The notes beneath the pieces were generated by a model. The model was given only the letters and a program-made list of their open reading frames with translations. It made no database searches and had not been told where the DNA came from. A stretch of DNA of 64,000 nucleotides from NCBI GenBank assembly GCA_946636615.1, contig CAMPBE010000004.1, positions 1 through 64,000 on the forward strand, in the 5' to 3' direction. Within the stretch, counting starts at the first letter, position 1, and each line of letters begins with the position of its first letter. Of the stretch, positions 8,628-17,528 are shown piece by piece. The translations under genes were made by a program, and so were the position numbers. The stretch is from an uncultured bacterium. GTDB lineage: Bacteria > Cyanobacteriota > Vampirovibrionia > Gastranaerophilales > Gastranaerophilaceae.

Positions 8628-8686
8628 GTGTCTTTCTTTTCGACAAAAGAAAGACACTGCAGGGGTGCAGGGGCAGCATAAGCCCC
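8628..8686. repeat. Perfect 13-bp hairpin followed by GC-rich tail
   Basis: GTGTCTTTCTTTT-CGAC-AAAAGAAAGACAC is a perfect 13-bp stem. It is followed directly by two TGCAGGGG copies and a second stem GGGGC..GCCCC. The G-rich tail is out of keeping with the AT-rich surroundings. There is no T-tract, so it does not look like a terminator. Confidence 0.6.
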
Positions 8687-8793
8687 GCATATAGATATAG
8701 TTGTTGTATTTATTATCAGATAAAGAAATTATCAATTTAATAATCCTGCTAAAAAATACTGCTTATGTGTTGTATATTACATAATATAATGCG

Positions 8794-8822
8794 TTGTTTA
8801 TAGCAACAAAATATCTTATTAT
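8794..8822 (+). promoter_or_regulatory. Promoter abutting the XRE gene start
   Basis: TTGTTT, a 17-nt spacer and TATTAT end 6 nt before the ATG at 8829. No ribosome site is visible. The geometry matches that at prfB and at 12297, so a leaderless mRNA is likely. Confidence 0.45.
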
Positions 8823-8828
8823 TAACCT

Positions 8829-9047
8829 ATGGATGAAAAACTGATAAAATTAGGAAATTGTATAAGATTTCAAAGATTACAACAAAAACTTTCACAAGAA
8901 CAATTAGTAGAAAAATCAAACTCAATAACAGCACAACACCTAAGCAAGATTGAAAAAGGTCAAGTTGATATGAGAGTATCTACGTTGTTTGCAATCCTGA
9001 AAGCTCTAAATTGCAAACTTGAAGATTTAATTGATTTATCTGAATAG
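8829..9047 (+). CDS. XRE-family HTH transcriptional regulator
   Basis: A 72-aa single-domain regulator. The helix-turn-helix covers about residues 8-62: 'LGNCIRFQRLQQKLSQEQL', 'ITAQHLSKIEKGQVDMRVST' and 'LFAILKALNCKLEDLIDL' match the XRE/Cro layout in full. There is no effector domain. It stands alone, with repeat-filled non-coding DNA on both sides, so its target is not obvious. Possible autoregulation is inferred only from the family. Confidence 0.9.
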   Translation: MDEKLIKLGNCIRFQRLQQKLSQEQLVEKSNSITAQHLSKIEKGQVDMRVSTLFAILKALNCKLEDLIDLSE

Positions 9048-9060
9048 AAAGATTTGGCTA

Positions 9061-9164
9061 CCCCTCACATTATGGGAGGGGAGTGATGGGTGGGTATTAT
9101 TTCCGTTGTTGCTGATAGAAAATGAAATTACAATTTATTTGTGGGCACATTTCATTTTGCCCAC
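9061..9164. repeat. Intergenic inverted repeats after XRE gene
   Basis: Two inverted repeats fill the gap: CCCCTC..GAGGGG at 9061-9081, and a nested pair at 9119-9164 made of AAAATGAAAT/ATTTCATTTT and GTGGGC/GCCCAC. They resemble dispersed short repeats rather than a terminator, because no T-run follows. Confidence 0.5.
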
Positions 9165-9172
9165 ACTACATG

Positions 9173-9805
9173 CTAAATTAAATTTTCTCCATGCAAATCA
9201 GTTCCGCCGGTTTTTATCAGATTATATTTATCTGCAACTTTTTCAACAGATTCAGCCTTATGAAATTTTATTATTCCTCTATGTCTTTTGTATGGATAAT
9301 AAACTTCAATGCCGTCAAGTCCAAATGAAATAAGTTTTTTTACAAACCTGTCAAGACTAAAACACCAACAGCAAGCAGGATGTGCCAATACTGCGATACC
9401 ACCGGCATTGTGTATTGCATTCATTAGTTTTTTTAGATTTCTTGTTGAAAAAATTCTTACTATATCAGCTTCTGTTTCTTTTTTATTCTTTGCCATAAAT
9501 TTCAAAAGTTCAGCATTTTCAACATTTATTCCATAAGCTAGCAAATGCAAAAATACATATCCGCACCACACGTCAAATTCAACAGCAGGGAGCAAAATGT
9601 CATCTTTAATTAATTTATGAGCGTCAACTGTATTATGGTCACAAATTGCTATTTTTTTGTATCCTTTGGTTTTTGCTTGTCTGACTATATCTTCTGCATC
9701 AGCCTTTCCGTCTGAAAATGTTGTATGAATATGCAAATTTACACTATTACTTTCAAAATCTTCACGACTAAAAGACTTCATTTCTTCCAGAAAAGAACTT
9801 TTCAC
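9173..9805 (-). CDS. PHP-domain metal-dependent phosphoesterase
   Basis: The 210-aa protein shows the PHP metal-site motifs in order: 'LHIHTTFSDG' (HxH, about residues 25-34), 'ICDHNTV', a Glu at 'AVEFDVW', 'VLAHPA', and the C-terminal 'GGTDLHGE'. PHP proteins of this size hydrolyse phosphate esters or 3',5'-nucleoside bisphosphates (TrpH/RNase AM group) or histidinol phosphate. Without close neighbours in a pathway, the substrate is open. The 100-aa plus-strand ORF that overlaps its end is a shadow. Confidence 0.85.
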   Translation of the reverse strand: MKSSFLEEMKSFSREDFESNSVNLHIHTTFSDGKADAEDIVRQAKTKGYKKIAICDHNTVDAHKLIKDDILLPAVEFDVWCGYVFLHLLAYGINVENAELLKFMAKNKKETEADIVRIFSTRNLKKLMNAIHNAGGIAVLAHPACCWCFSLDRFVKKLISFGLDGIEVYYPYKRHRGIIKFHKAESVEKVADKYNLIKTGGTDLHGENLI

Positions 9806-9866
9806 ATTTTACCTTTCACTTTTAAATTCTTTGTACTACAATAATTTTACAACAAAAGGGTTTTAT

Positions 9867-10868
9867 ATGGCAAAAAAAGAAAAACGAGTTTTAAGCATTT
9901 TTTTTGAAGGGTTAAAAATATATTGTCTGAATATTCATAAATTTCTTTTATACATGCTATTTCCTGTATTAGGTCAGCTATTAGGTATTTGGCTTGTTTT
10001 TGGAATAACTTATTGGTACACATCAAATATTCAGGATTTATCAACAAAATTTCCAGCATTAAACGAACCAACTTCAATGATATTCTGCGTTTTACTAGCT
10101 ATAATTCCGGGATTAATTATTTTCATGCGAGCATTCTGGGATTATCTTGTTGCATATGGCGCGTTGAACTCTATGACTGAAGGTTATCTGAACACAGGCA
10201 GAGTTTATGATTTTAAATCCCATAATGAAGTTGTATTAAACAAGACATTTTCATTTATTGCACTATGGTTTTTATTTGGTTTGTTTACATTGCTTGCAAC
10301 AATTCCTATTTTTTGGATTTTAGGCTTTATATTTTTCGTATATTTTATATTAATTTTTCAAGTATTTACATTTGAAAACGGACTTTCACCAATCGGATAT
10401 TTCAGAAGAAGCCTAGTAATCATAAAAGGTAACTTTGCAAGAACATTTCTTTTGATGACAATTCTTGTTATTTTAACTTACTATCTTTTAACATCAGGAC
10501 TTACTGTTGTTTTTGATTATCTAAATTGGACTCATTCTTTATCAAAAGGCCTTGAAAATTGGGTTTTAACATTACCAATAGAACCACTTGAACCTCTTGG
10601 AATTACTCCTTCAAAAATATCAATAATGATTATTCAAAACATAATTATGTTTGTCGCAGTCGGTTTTACACTACCGTTAAGAAGTATTTGTTGGACTCTT
10701 TGGTATAATAACTTGAATGATGTTGTTCCAGAAGAAATTAGCAAACCTCTAAAGAAAAAATCAACAAAAAAAACATCTAAAAAATTACCGAAAAATTTCA
10801 AGATAGAAAAAAGAGAAATTGATCCTGAAATAATAAGACGTGCTAGACTTGAGGATGACGAATACTAA
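9867..10868 (+). CDS. Polytopic membrane protein, unknown
   Basis: I choose the ATG at 9867 (AAAGGG 6 nt upstream, start MAKKEKRVL) over the track's upstream start. The 333-aa product has five to six long hydrophobic segments and a lysine-rich cytoplasmic tail ('KPLKKKSTKKTSKKLPKNFK'). The layout resembles DUF-type membrane proteins related to glycerophosphoryl diester phosphodiesterase membrane domains, but I cannot confirm this. Its stop overlaps the next small gene, indicating an operon with 10868-11092 and probably rph. Confidence 0.75.
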   Translation: MAKKEKRVLSIFFEGLKIYCLNIHKFLLYMLFPVLGQLLGIWLVFGITYWYTSNIQDLSTKFPALNEPTSMIFCVLLAIIPGLIIFMRAFWDYLVAYGALNSMTEGYLNTGRVYDFKSHNEVVLNKTFSFIALWFLFGLFTLLATIPIFWILGFIFFVYFILIFQVFTFENGLSPIGYFRRSLVIIKGNFARTFLLMTILVILTYYLLTSGLTVVFDYLNWTHSLSKGLENWVLTLPIEPLEPLGITPSKISIMIIQNIIMFVAVGFTLPLRSICWTLWYNNLNDVVPEEISKPLKKKSTKKTSKKLPKNFKIEKREIDPEIIRRARLEDDEY

Positions 10869-11092
10869 TGTTTATTTGCAAAAATTGTAAATCCATTGAT
10901 AAATTTGAACTTATGTTTTCTCCCAACTATCAAGGAGAAAAGAGTTTTTTTCAAGAATATAACAAAAATGGTGACATTGAAATAACAGTAGACGGATACA
11001 AATTTATACCCGACTTACAATTTATGAATGAACACGCAGTATGTAAATATTGCGGACAGATATATATGTGGGACTACGAAGGTAAACTTTAG
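10868..11092 (+). CDS. Small zinc-ribbon-like protein, 74 aa
   Basis: Two CxxC knuckles, C4-C7 and C59-C62, suggest a small zinc ribbon with a beta-rich middle. It overlaps the preceding membrane-protein gene by one base and lies 9 nt before rph, so it is very likely translated from the same message. No family name is recognised. Confidence 0.7.
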   Translation: MFICKNCKSIDKFELMFSPNYQGEKSFFQEYNKNGDIEITVDGYKFIPDLQFMNEHAVCKYCGQIYMWDYEGKL

Positions 11093-11101
11093 GAGAATAA
11101 T

Positions 11102-11797
11102 ATGAAAAGAGAAGGCAGAAAAAATGATGAGATGCGTAATATTAAATTTACAAAAGATTTCACAAAACATGCACTAGGTTCGGTACTTGTTGAATTTGGT
11201 GACACAAGAGTAATCACAACAGCATCAGTAGAAGAAGGTAAACCCAAATGGATGGACAAAGAAGATACAAGAGGTTGGGTGACTGCAGAATATTCTTTAT
11301 TACCATCAGCCCCAAATACAAGATGTCAGCGAGAAAGAACAAAAATTTCAGGAAGAACTCAAGAAATTCAAAGATTAATTGGAAGAAGCTTGAGAGCATG
11401 TGTTGATTTAGAAAAAATGCCTGATTTGACAATAACAATAGATGCTGATGTAATTCAAGCAGATGGCGGCACAAGAACAGCAAGCATTTGCGGAGGATTT
11501 TTAGCTTTAAAAATTGCTGTAGAAAAATTGCTTGCAAGCGGAACGTTAAAAGAAAATCCTATTATTGAGCCAATTGGTGCAATTTCTGCAGGCATAGTAG
11601 ACGGGGAAGTAAGATTAGATTTGGAATATATCGAAGATTCTATTGCTCAGGTTGATAGCAATATTGTTTTAACAAAAAGCGGGAAAATTATTGAATTTCA
11701 AACTACAGCAGAGGGTGCCCCTTATGAACAATCTGAAATGTTAAAAATCTTTAATGTTGCACAAGAAGGTATTAAAAAAATTATTGAAATGTATTAA
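11102..11797 (+). CDS. rph: Ribonuclease PH
   Basis: RNase PH trims tRNA 3' ends by phosphorolysis. The 231-aa protein has the family landmarks: 'GSVLVEFGDTRVITTASVE', 'GWVTAEYSLLPSAPNTR', 'GRTQEIQRLIGRSLRA', 'TIDADVIQADGGTRTASI' and 'QTTAEGAPY'. An AGGAGAATAATATG start is 9 nt after the zinc-ribbon gene. Length and motifs are those of an active enzyme. Confidence 0.96.
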   Translation: MKREGRKNDEMRNIKFTKDFTKHALGSVLVEFGDTRVITTASVEEGKPKWMDKEDTRGWVTAEYSLLPSAPNTRCQRERTKISGRTQEIQRLIGRSLRACVDLEKMPDLTITIDADVIQADGGTRTASICGGFLALKIAVEKLLASGTLKENPIIEPIGAISAGIVDGEVRLDLEYIEDSIAQVDSNIVLTKSGKIIEFQTTAEGAPYEQSEMLKIFNVAQEGIKKIIEMY

Positions 11798-11909
11798 TTA
11801 GTCGAAAAATCGAACAATTGAATAGTTGGAGCTTTCAAATTTTATAAATAAAAAATTTGCAAAATTTCAACTGTTTAAGTATAATATTTTTGTAAAAGGA
11901 GAGAAAATT

Positions 11910-12209
11910 ATGAAAAAAACATTAGTAGCTTTAATGGCAGTAGTTATGTTATCAACAACAGCAGTTTATGCAGCTAACCCTGTATCTAATTGGTTAAACA
12001 AAACTGCAGATTCAATCGAATCAACAAATAAATCAGTAAAAGCTGAAGAACAATCTTGGATTTCTCAATGGAAAGCAAAAAGAGCTGAAGCTAAAGCAAA
12101 AAGAGATGCACAAGAAGCTCAGGCAAAAGCAAAACAAGCAGCTTTTAACAAAGAAGTAAAAGAGACAAAAAATGCATTCAAAAGATTGTTTACTTGGGAT
12201 TGGAACTAA
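11910..12209 (+). CDS. Small secreted Lys/Ala-rich protein
   Basis: The ATG at 11910 with AAAGGAGAG upstream is preferred to the track start. The 99-aa product opens with a Sec signal peptide ('MKKTLVALMAVVMLSTTAVYA', cleaved after AYA-type VYA) and continues as a highly charged helix rich in Lys, Ala and Glu ('KAKRAEAKAKRDAQEAQAKAK'). It ends in aromatic 'FKRLFTWDWN'. A periplasmic or surface coiled-coil role is possible. No family recognised. A strong terminator follows. Confidence 0.75.
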   Translation: MKKTLVALMAVVMLSTTAVYAANPVSNWLNKTADSIESTNKSVKAEEQSWISQWKAKRAEAKAKRDAQEAQAKAKQAAFNKEVKETKNAFKRLFTWDWN

Positions 12210-12231
12210 TAATTAAATAGTTACAATTATT

Positions 12232-12264
12232 AAAAAAGACATCTCTTTTAGAGGTGTCTTTTTT
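12232..12264 (+). terminator. Rho-independent terminator
   Basis: AAAAAAGACATCTC-TTTTA-GAGGTGTCTTTTTT. The T-tract overlaps the -35 box of the next gene. Confidence 0.9.
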
Positions 12265-12290
12265 GCATTAAAAAATTGTTGTGCTACAAT
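12263..12290 (+). promoter_or_regulatory. Promoter abutting acetolactate synthase start
   Basis: TTGCAT, a 16-nt spacer and TACAAT end 6 nt before the ATG at 12297. The gap (CATCGT) contains no ribosome site. This predicts a leaderless mRNA. Confidence 0.6.
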
Positions 12291-12296
12291 CATCGT

Positions 12297-13883
12297 ATGC
12301 AAACTTTAATTAAAACACTGACCGGAGCACAATTAATTATACAGACCCTGAAAGAATTAGGTGTAGATAGTATATTTGGCTATCCGGGAAGTGTCATTCT
12401 AAATTTATATAATGAATTATCAAAACAAAGCGACATAAAGCACATTCTTACTCGTCACGAGCAGGCTGCTTGTCACGCAGCAGACGGTTATGCCAGAGCT
12501 TCTGGTAAATGTGGTGTTGTGCTTGTTACAGCGGGACCTGGAGCAACAAATATTGTTACAGGACTTGCAAATGCTTATCTTGATTGTTCTCCTATAATTG
12601 CAATTACCGGTCAGGTCGCTTCTCAAAAATTAAACAAAGAAGCTTTTCAAAAAGTCAACATTACTGATATTACCAAAACCTGCACAAAAAAGAACTTTCA
12701 AGTTTCAAATATAAATGAATTACAAAAAACTATAATTGAGGCATATAATGTTGCGATGTCAGGAAGAAAAGGGCCTGTTCTTATCGACATTACAAAAGAT
12801 GTACTTTCTTCTACCATTACAAGTACAACAGAAAATACTATATTAAATTCTGAACAATTATATTCTGTTAATATTCAAGGAGCAGTCGATTTATTAAATA
12901 AATCAACAAAACCTGTAATAATTTCCGGCGGAGGCGCTCCAACAAAAGCTGTTAAAGCGATTTCGGAAAAATTAAATATTCCAATTGTCAGAACAATGAT
13001 GGGATATGTTGATTCCAAAAATTATATTGGAATGATAGGCATATATGGAGATAAAAAAGCAAATAAAATTGTCCGAGAAAGCGATTTAATTTTTGCAATA
13101 GGAACAAGATTAAACGACAGGGTAACAAGTTGTTTTAAAGCTGAAGATTTTTGCAACAAACTTCTATACCTTGATATAAAACCATCAATTATAGATGCAA
13201 AAATAAAACTTGTCGGAGATGCTGAAATTTTATTAGACCAAATAAGAGAACAAGTTCAGCAATCAGAGAACAAAATCTGGCTTGATTATGCAAAAAGCAT
13301 GAAAACTGTTGAAAATGTCAGACGTTCGAATCTTTTGCATTCATTTGATGTGATAAATGAAATACAAAAATACAAACAGGATTTGACAGTCACTACTGAA
13401 GTCGGTCAACATCAAATCCTCGCAGCAAAAACACTTAGATTTAATTCAAAAAATAAATTTATCACCTCCGGCGGTTTGGGCACAATGGGCTTTGGTTTTC
13501 CTGCAGCAATAGGCGCTAGCGTTGCACAAAACAAGTCAAAAGTTATCTGTATAGCAGGTGACGGTTCTTTTCAAATGAACATGCAAGAACTTGCAACTTG
13601 TATTCAGTACAAGCTGCCAATTAAGATATTTATTCTGAACAACGGTTATTTAGGTATGGTAAGGCAAATACAGGAAAATAATTTTGATGAAAATTATTTT
13701 GCAACAAAGCTCACAAATCCTGATTTTGTAAAACTTGCTCAAAGTTATGGCGCAATGGGCATAAGAGTAGAAAAAATGGCAGATTTAAAACCGGCAATAG
13801 AAAAAGCTTTATCGTCAGAATTACCTGCAATTATTGATTGTATTGTTGAACCAATGGAACTTATTGATTATCAGTCCATTTGA
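12297..13883 (+). CDS. Acetolactate synthase-like large subunit (ThDP enzyme)
   Basis: A 528-aa thiamine-diphosphate enzyme of the acetohydroxyacid synthase family, which joins two pyruvates, or pyruvate and 2-oxobutyrate, for branched-chain amino acids. Motifs: catalytic Glu in 'TRHEQAACHAADGYARASG', 'TAGPGATNIVTGLANA', and the ThDP-binding 'AGDGSFQMNMQELATC..NN'. I use ATG 12297 because a promoter ends 6 nt before it; the track's TTG is 21 nt upstream. No ilvN regulatory subunit is adjacent, so a catabolic or lone form is possible. It overlaps the convergent glycosylase gene. Confidence 0.88.
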   Translation: MQTLIKTLTGAQLIIQTLKELGVDSIFGYPGSVILNLYNELSKQSDIKHILTRHEQAACHAADGYARASGKCGVVLVTAGPGATNIVTGLANAYLDCSPIIAITGQVASQKLNKEAFQKVNITDITKTCTKKNFQVSNINELQKTIIEAYNVAMSGRKGPVLIDITKDVLSSTITSTTENTILNSEQLYSVNIQGAVDLLNKSTKPVIISGGGAPTKAVKAISEKLNIPIVRTMMGYVDSKNYIGMIGIYGDKKANKIVRESDLIFAIGTRLNDRVTSCFKAEDFCNKLLYLDIKPSIIDAKIKLVGDAEILLDQIREQVQQSENKIWLDYAKSMKTVENVRRSNLLHSFDVINEIQKYKQDLTVTTEVGQHQILAAKTLRFNSKNKFITSGGLGTMGFGFPAAIGASVAQNKSKVICIAGDGSFQMNMQELATCIQYKLPIKIFILNNGYLGMVRQIQENNFDENYFATKLTNPDFVKLAQSYGAMGIRVEKMADLKPAIEKALSSELPAIIDCIVEPMELIDYQSI

Positions 13884-14470
13884 TTATAAACTTTTCTGAT
13901 TTCCTGAATATCTTGCCACATAAGCCACTTTGGAGAGCCCTTTTCTCTGGAATCATTTCGCAACAGATATGACGGATGAAATATTGGCATCATTTTTGAA
14001 TTGTTAGGACCTGCAAACCATTTCCCTCTGATTTTTGTGATACCTAATTTTGTATCCAAAAAAGATTGAACGGCAACTCGACCACATAAAAGTATAATTC
14101 TCGGTTTTAAAATCTCTACTTGAGCATCGAGATATTCACGACAAGCCGCTTTTTCGTCAGGCAGCGGATCTCTGTTTTCAGGTGGCCTGCATTTTAAAGT
14201 GTTGCAAATATAAACATCTTTTTGTCTTGAAAACCCGACAGATTCCAAAATTTTGTCAAGTAATTGCCCTGCTTTTCCAACAAAAGGTTCTCCTTTTTGG
14301 TCTTCATAATATCCAGGAGCTTCACCTATAAGCATAAGCTTATGATTCGGTACGCCCGCCGAAAAAACTGTTTTTGTCTTTGTTTTGCACAATGAACATT
14401 TTTGACAGTTTCGGCATTTAACGAAAACTTCATTTAACTTATCTTTTTCTTCTTGAGTCGCTTCATACAT
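13871..14470 (-). CDS. Family 4 uracil-DNA glycosylase (4Fe-4S), copy 2
   Basis: 199 aa, with the same family-4 landmarks as copy 1: cluster cysteines C25, C28, C94 and C110, 'LIGEAPGYYED', 'KCRPPENRDP' and 'PIFHPSYLLRN'. Unlike copy 1 it has no QLSLV-like tail and ends 'VYNQMD'. It follows the M16 protease gene by 5 nt. Sequence divergence between copies is large, so they are old paralogues with possibly different substrates. Confidence 0.93.
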   Translation of the reverse strand: MYEATQEEKDKLNEVFVKCRNCQKCSLCKTKTKTVFSAGVPNHKLMLIGEAPGYYEDQKGEPFVGKAGQLLDKILESVGFSRQKDVYICNTLKCRPPENRDPLPDEKAACREYLDAQVEILKPRIILLCGRVAVQSFLDTKLGITKIRGKWFAGPNNSKMMPIFHPSYLLRNDSREKGSPKWLMWQDIQEIRKVYNQMD

Positions 14471-14475
14471 AATTA

Positions 14476-15804
14476 CTATTCTTCCGGAGTGAGAATTGAA
14501 ATTACAGCGTTATTTAAACTTAGATATTTTTTAATAGTATTTTCCAAATCTTCAATAGTTATAGAATCCAAATCACTCAAATAATCTTCAACGAGTTTTA
14601 AATCTTCGCAAACAGTCATATAGTAACCTATTGTTTCACCAATTTCAGAAACAGTTTCCGCTGCATAAGCAAATCTTGATTTAATTTTCTTTTTAGCTTT
14701 TTCAAGTTCTTCTGTTGTAATTTTATTGGAGACAAGTTTCTCAACTTCATTTTTTACAAGTTGAATAGCTTCATCTTTTTTTTCAGGTTTAAAATTAGCC
14801 TGCACAAAGAAATTGTTACCATCTTTAAATTGATAATGTTCACAATTTGCCATGTTAAATATTTGTTCCGGCAATTTTTCAATCAAGTTTTGGTACATCC
14901 TTGAGCTTGTGCTGTCGCCAAGAATAATGCTTATTATATCGAGTTCAATATTTTCTTTTAATTGAGCTGCTTTTGGCCCAAGCCATCCCATCATCATATA
15001 TGAGGTATTAACTTTTCCTGTATTTTCAATATAAACAGTTTTATCGCAAGGCTTGTCGATTTCAAATTCTTTTTTAGGAGCATTTGCTCTACCCTTGAAA
15101 TCAAATTCTTTTTCAACTTTCTTTAATATTTCTTCTTTATTAAAATCACCAACTATAATTGTTGTCATATTTTCAGGTGAATAAAAAGTCTTGTAATAAT
15201 TCATTATTTCTTCTTGTGTTACTTGAGAAATTATTTCCGGAGTACCTATTACATCTCTTTTATATGGATGTTTTTTGTACATATTGTAATTGCAAGCATT
15301 ATAGACCTTGGTCCAATTTTGATCTTTTCTCATTCTTATTTCTTCAATAACAACGTGACGTTCTCTCTTGTCAGTCACTTTCGGATTGTTTAAATCAAAA
15401 GGAGCACCTATTTCTTCTTCAGGGAAAACAGGATCAAGCATCATATCCGCATGAAGTTCAATTGCCAAATTCAAATCTTTGCAATTTTCACCTTTAGGTA
15501 AAGTAACATAATAAAAAGTATAATCTTTCCAAGTTGCAGCGTTTACTATTGCCCCTTTAGCTTCCAAAGTTTTGTCAAAATATCCGGCTTTATGTTTATG
15601 AGTTCCTTTAAACATCAGATGCTCTACAAAATGAGAAATTCCGTTAATTTTATCGTCTTCGTTAATTGAACCTGTTTTTACCCAAGTACTAACATTGACC
15701 AATTCACCTTCTTTATGAGCAAGTACTATTTTATGCCCATTTTCTCTTTCATAAATTTCTACATCTTCTGTTAAATATGGATATTTGACTATTGATTTTT
15801 TCAT
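14476..15804 (-). CDS. M16-family zinc metalloprotease
   Basis: 442 aa. The inverted zinc motif HFVEH at 58-62 and the distal glutamate region ('HVVIEEIRMRKD') identify a catalytically complete M16 (insulinase/MPP-like) peptidase. The second M16 domain is at about 190-370. There is no signal peptide, so it is probably cytoplasmic and processes small peptides. It is preceded by AGAGGAAAAAATATG and is followed by the glycosylase gene in the same orientation. Confidence 0.92.
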   Translation of the reverse strand: MKKSIVKYPYLTEDVEIYERENGHKIVLAHKEGELVNVSTWVKTGSINEDDKINGISHFVEHLMFKGTHKHKAGYFDKTLEAKGAIVNAATWKDYTFYYVTLPKGENCKDLNLAIELHADMMLDPVFPEEEIGAPFDLNNPKVTDKRERHVVIEEIRMRKDQNWTKVYNACNYNMYKKHPYKRDVIGTPEIISQVTQEEIMNYYKTFYSPENMTTIIVGDFNKEEILKKVEKEFDFKGRANAPKKEFEIDKPCDKTVYIENTGKVNTSYMMMGWLGPKAAQLKENIELDIISIILGDSTSSRMYQNLIEKLPEQIFNMANCEHYQFKDGNNFFVQANFKPEKKDEAIQLVKNEVEKLVSNKITTEELEKAKKKIKSRFAYAAETVSEIGETIGYYMTVCEDLKLVEDYLSDLDSITIEDLENTIKKYLSLNNAVISILTPEE

Positions 15805-15905
15805 ATTTTTTCCTCTACGTATAAACTATACAATAAAAACTCTTTTCTGTCATGAATAAAAATAATATTTATTATGTAAAATAATATGATTGATAAATTG
15901 GATTT

Positions 15906-15933
15906 TTGTCAAAATTTTTGTTCGTGATAAAAT
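15906..15933 (+). promoter_or_regulatory. Promoter close to heptose-kinase-like start
   Basis: TTGTCA, 16-nt spacer and TAAAAT end 11 nt before the ATG at 15945. The predicted leader is only 4-5 nt and has no ribosome site. Confidence 0.5.
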
Positions 15934-15944
15934 TATCTTGTAAT

Positions 15945-16949
15945 ATGTTTATAAATAAGGAACAATTAAAATCATATATAAATAAATTAAGCGAACCAAA
16001 AGTATTGGTAGTTGGAGATCTAGCCATAGATGAAATGATATATGGTGATGCTGAAAGAATTTCCAGAGAAGCTCCTGTGTTGATTTTACGTCATTCTGCG
16101 ACAAAACTTATTCTTGGTGCAGCTTCCAATGCTGCGCATAATGTTTCAACATTAAATAGTGGAAAAGTTAGTGTTATTGGAGTTTGTGGAGATGATTTTC
16201 AGGCAACGCAATTGAGAGAAACTTTTGAGAAAGCAAACGTAAATTGTGGAAGACTTGTTGTAGACCCTACGAGAAAAACGACGACAAAAACCAGAATCTC
16301 CGGTTCTATAACTACTTCAATTACTCAGCAAATTGTTAGAATCGACAGACAAACAAACGGATTTTTAAGCCCTGAAATTGAAGAAGAATTATTGAAACAG
16401 ATTGAAAGAGCCATCCCTGAACATGATGCAATAATTCTTTCAAACTATCATATAGGTACATTAACACCTAAAATTATTAGAGAAACAATAAGGTTAGCGA
16501 ATGAATTTAATAAAATAATTGTTGTAGATGCTCAAAAAGATTTATTTGAATATAAAAATATAACTTCTATGACTCCGAATTTACCTGATACCGAAAAATC
16601 TGTTGGTTTTAGTATAGAGTCTGAAGAAGATTTGCAAAAAGCCGGTGATAAATTATTAAAAGAAACAAATTCTAAATCAATACTTATTACCTGTGGTGCT
16701 GATGGCATGTTCGTTGCACGTGCACACGATAATTACACAAAGATACCTGTGTTTAATAAGTCTGAGGTATTTGATGTAACAGGTGCCGGCGACACTGTTA
16801 CGGCTGTTTATACATTGGCTTTGGCTACGGGTGCTGATCCTGCTTATGCTGCTATAATCGGTAATATTGCGGCAAGTATTGTCGTTAGACAATTTGGCTG
16901 TGCAACTACTACTATAGAAGAAATTCTTAATGCTGTAGAAAATTTATAG
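15945..16949 (+). CDS. D-glycero-beta-D-manno-heptose-7-phosphate kinase-like (RfaE domain I)
   Basis: A 334-aa PfkB-fold kinase with the HldE/RfaE-I pattern: 'LVVGDLAIDEMIYGDAERISREAPV' at the start, 'LGAASNAAHNV', and 'VTGAGDTVTAVYTLALATG' near the C-terminus. It would phosphorylate sedoheptulose-derived heptose 7-phosphate for surface polysaccharide. The adenylyltransferase half of E. coli HldE is absent. I start at ATG 15945 because the promoter lies inside the longer track ORF. It is followed by DUF4330 and O-antigen ligase genes, which supports an envelope role. Confidence 0.88.
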   Translation: MFINKEQLKSYINKLSEPKVLVVGDLAIDEMIYGDAERISREAPVLILRHSATKLILGAASNAAHNVSTLNSGKVSVIGVCGDDFQATQLRETFEKANVNCGRLVVDPTRKTTTKTRISGSITTSITQQIVRIDRQTNGFLSPEIEEELLKQIERAIPEHDAIILSNYHIGTLTPKIIRETIRLANEFNKIIVVDAQKDLFEYKNITSMTPNLPDTEKSVGFSIESEEDLQKAGDKLLKETNSKSILITCGADGMFVARAHDNYTKIPVFNKSEVFDVTGAGDTVTAVYTLALATGADPAYAAIIGNIAASIVVRQFGCATTTIEEILNAVENL

Positions 16950-16961
16950 GAGAGAATTTTT

Positions 16962-17528
16962 ATGGAAAAATTTATTGAAATAATTAAGAAATTTAGACCT
17001 GTAGATTCTATTATTATAATTGGAGTTATTTTGGCGCTTATTGTCGGATTTTTTACTTATAAAAATTTTCGACAAACTGCAGATAAACAAATTGAAGCAA
17101 CTTCAAAAATATCGTTTCAGGTATTTATTAGAGGGGTTACATTAACCGGATCTGAAATTCCTTTGAGTGCAAACGAAAAAACATTTATTAGTATAAGAAA
17201 TGTGCCGTATTCTGATTTAGATATTTTAAATGTAAAAGCTGAAAGAAAAAAGGTGGTATTGCCGACTGTAAGTAATAAAAAATATTTGATTGTAGAAGAT
17301 GTATCTCAGGCAAATATGTACGATATTACGGTTACATTGACAGATACTGCCAAAATCACAAAAGATGGGGCTGTTGTTGGCGGTAACAAGATAAAAATGG
17401 GATTGCCGATTACTTTAGAGGGAAAAGATTACAAATTTAACGGAACTGTTTCAGATTTAAAAGTAATGCCGGATACAAATAATCAACAACTTCAAAATAC
17501 GATTAGCACTAACGATGATGTTCAATAA
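16962..17528 (+). CDS. DUF4330-type membrane-anchored protein
   Basis: 188 aa with one N-terminal TM helix at about 15-35 ('PVDSIIIIGVILALIVGFFTY') and a beta-rich extracytoplasmic domain. The layout matches DUF4330 proteins, which in Cyanobacteria occur near envelope genes. A GGAGAG ribosome site precedes the ATG. It overlaps the O-antigen ligase start, so the two are probably translationally coupled. Function unknown. Confidence 0.75.
   Translation: MEKFIEIIKKFRPVDSIIIIGVILALIVGFFTYKNFRQTADKQIEATSKISFQVFIRGVTLTGSEIPLSANEKTFISIRNVPYSDLDILNVKAERKKVVLPTVSNKKYLIVEDVSQANMYDITVTLTDTAKITKDGAVVGGNKIKMGLPITLEGKDYKFNGTVSDLKVMPDTNNQQLQNTISTNDDVQ

Noticed and set aside
9031-9333. 100-aa plus-strand ORF after the XRE gene
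   Set aside because: Runs through intergenic inverted repeats and into the antisense of the PHP gene; no ribosome site.
11826-11909. Upstream start of the small secreted protein
   Set aside because: The ATG at 11910 has a perfect ribosome site and begins a clean signal peptide, which the longer start would bury.
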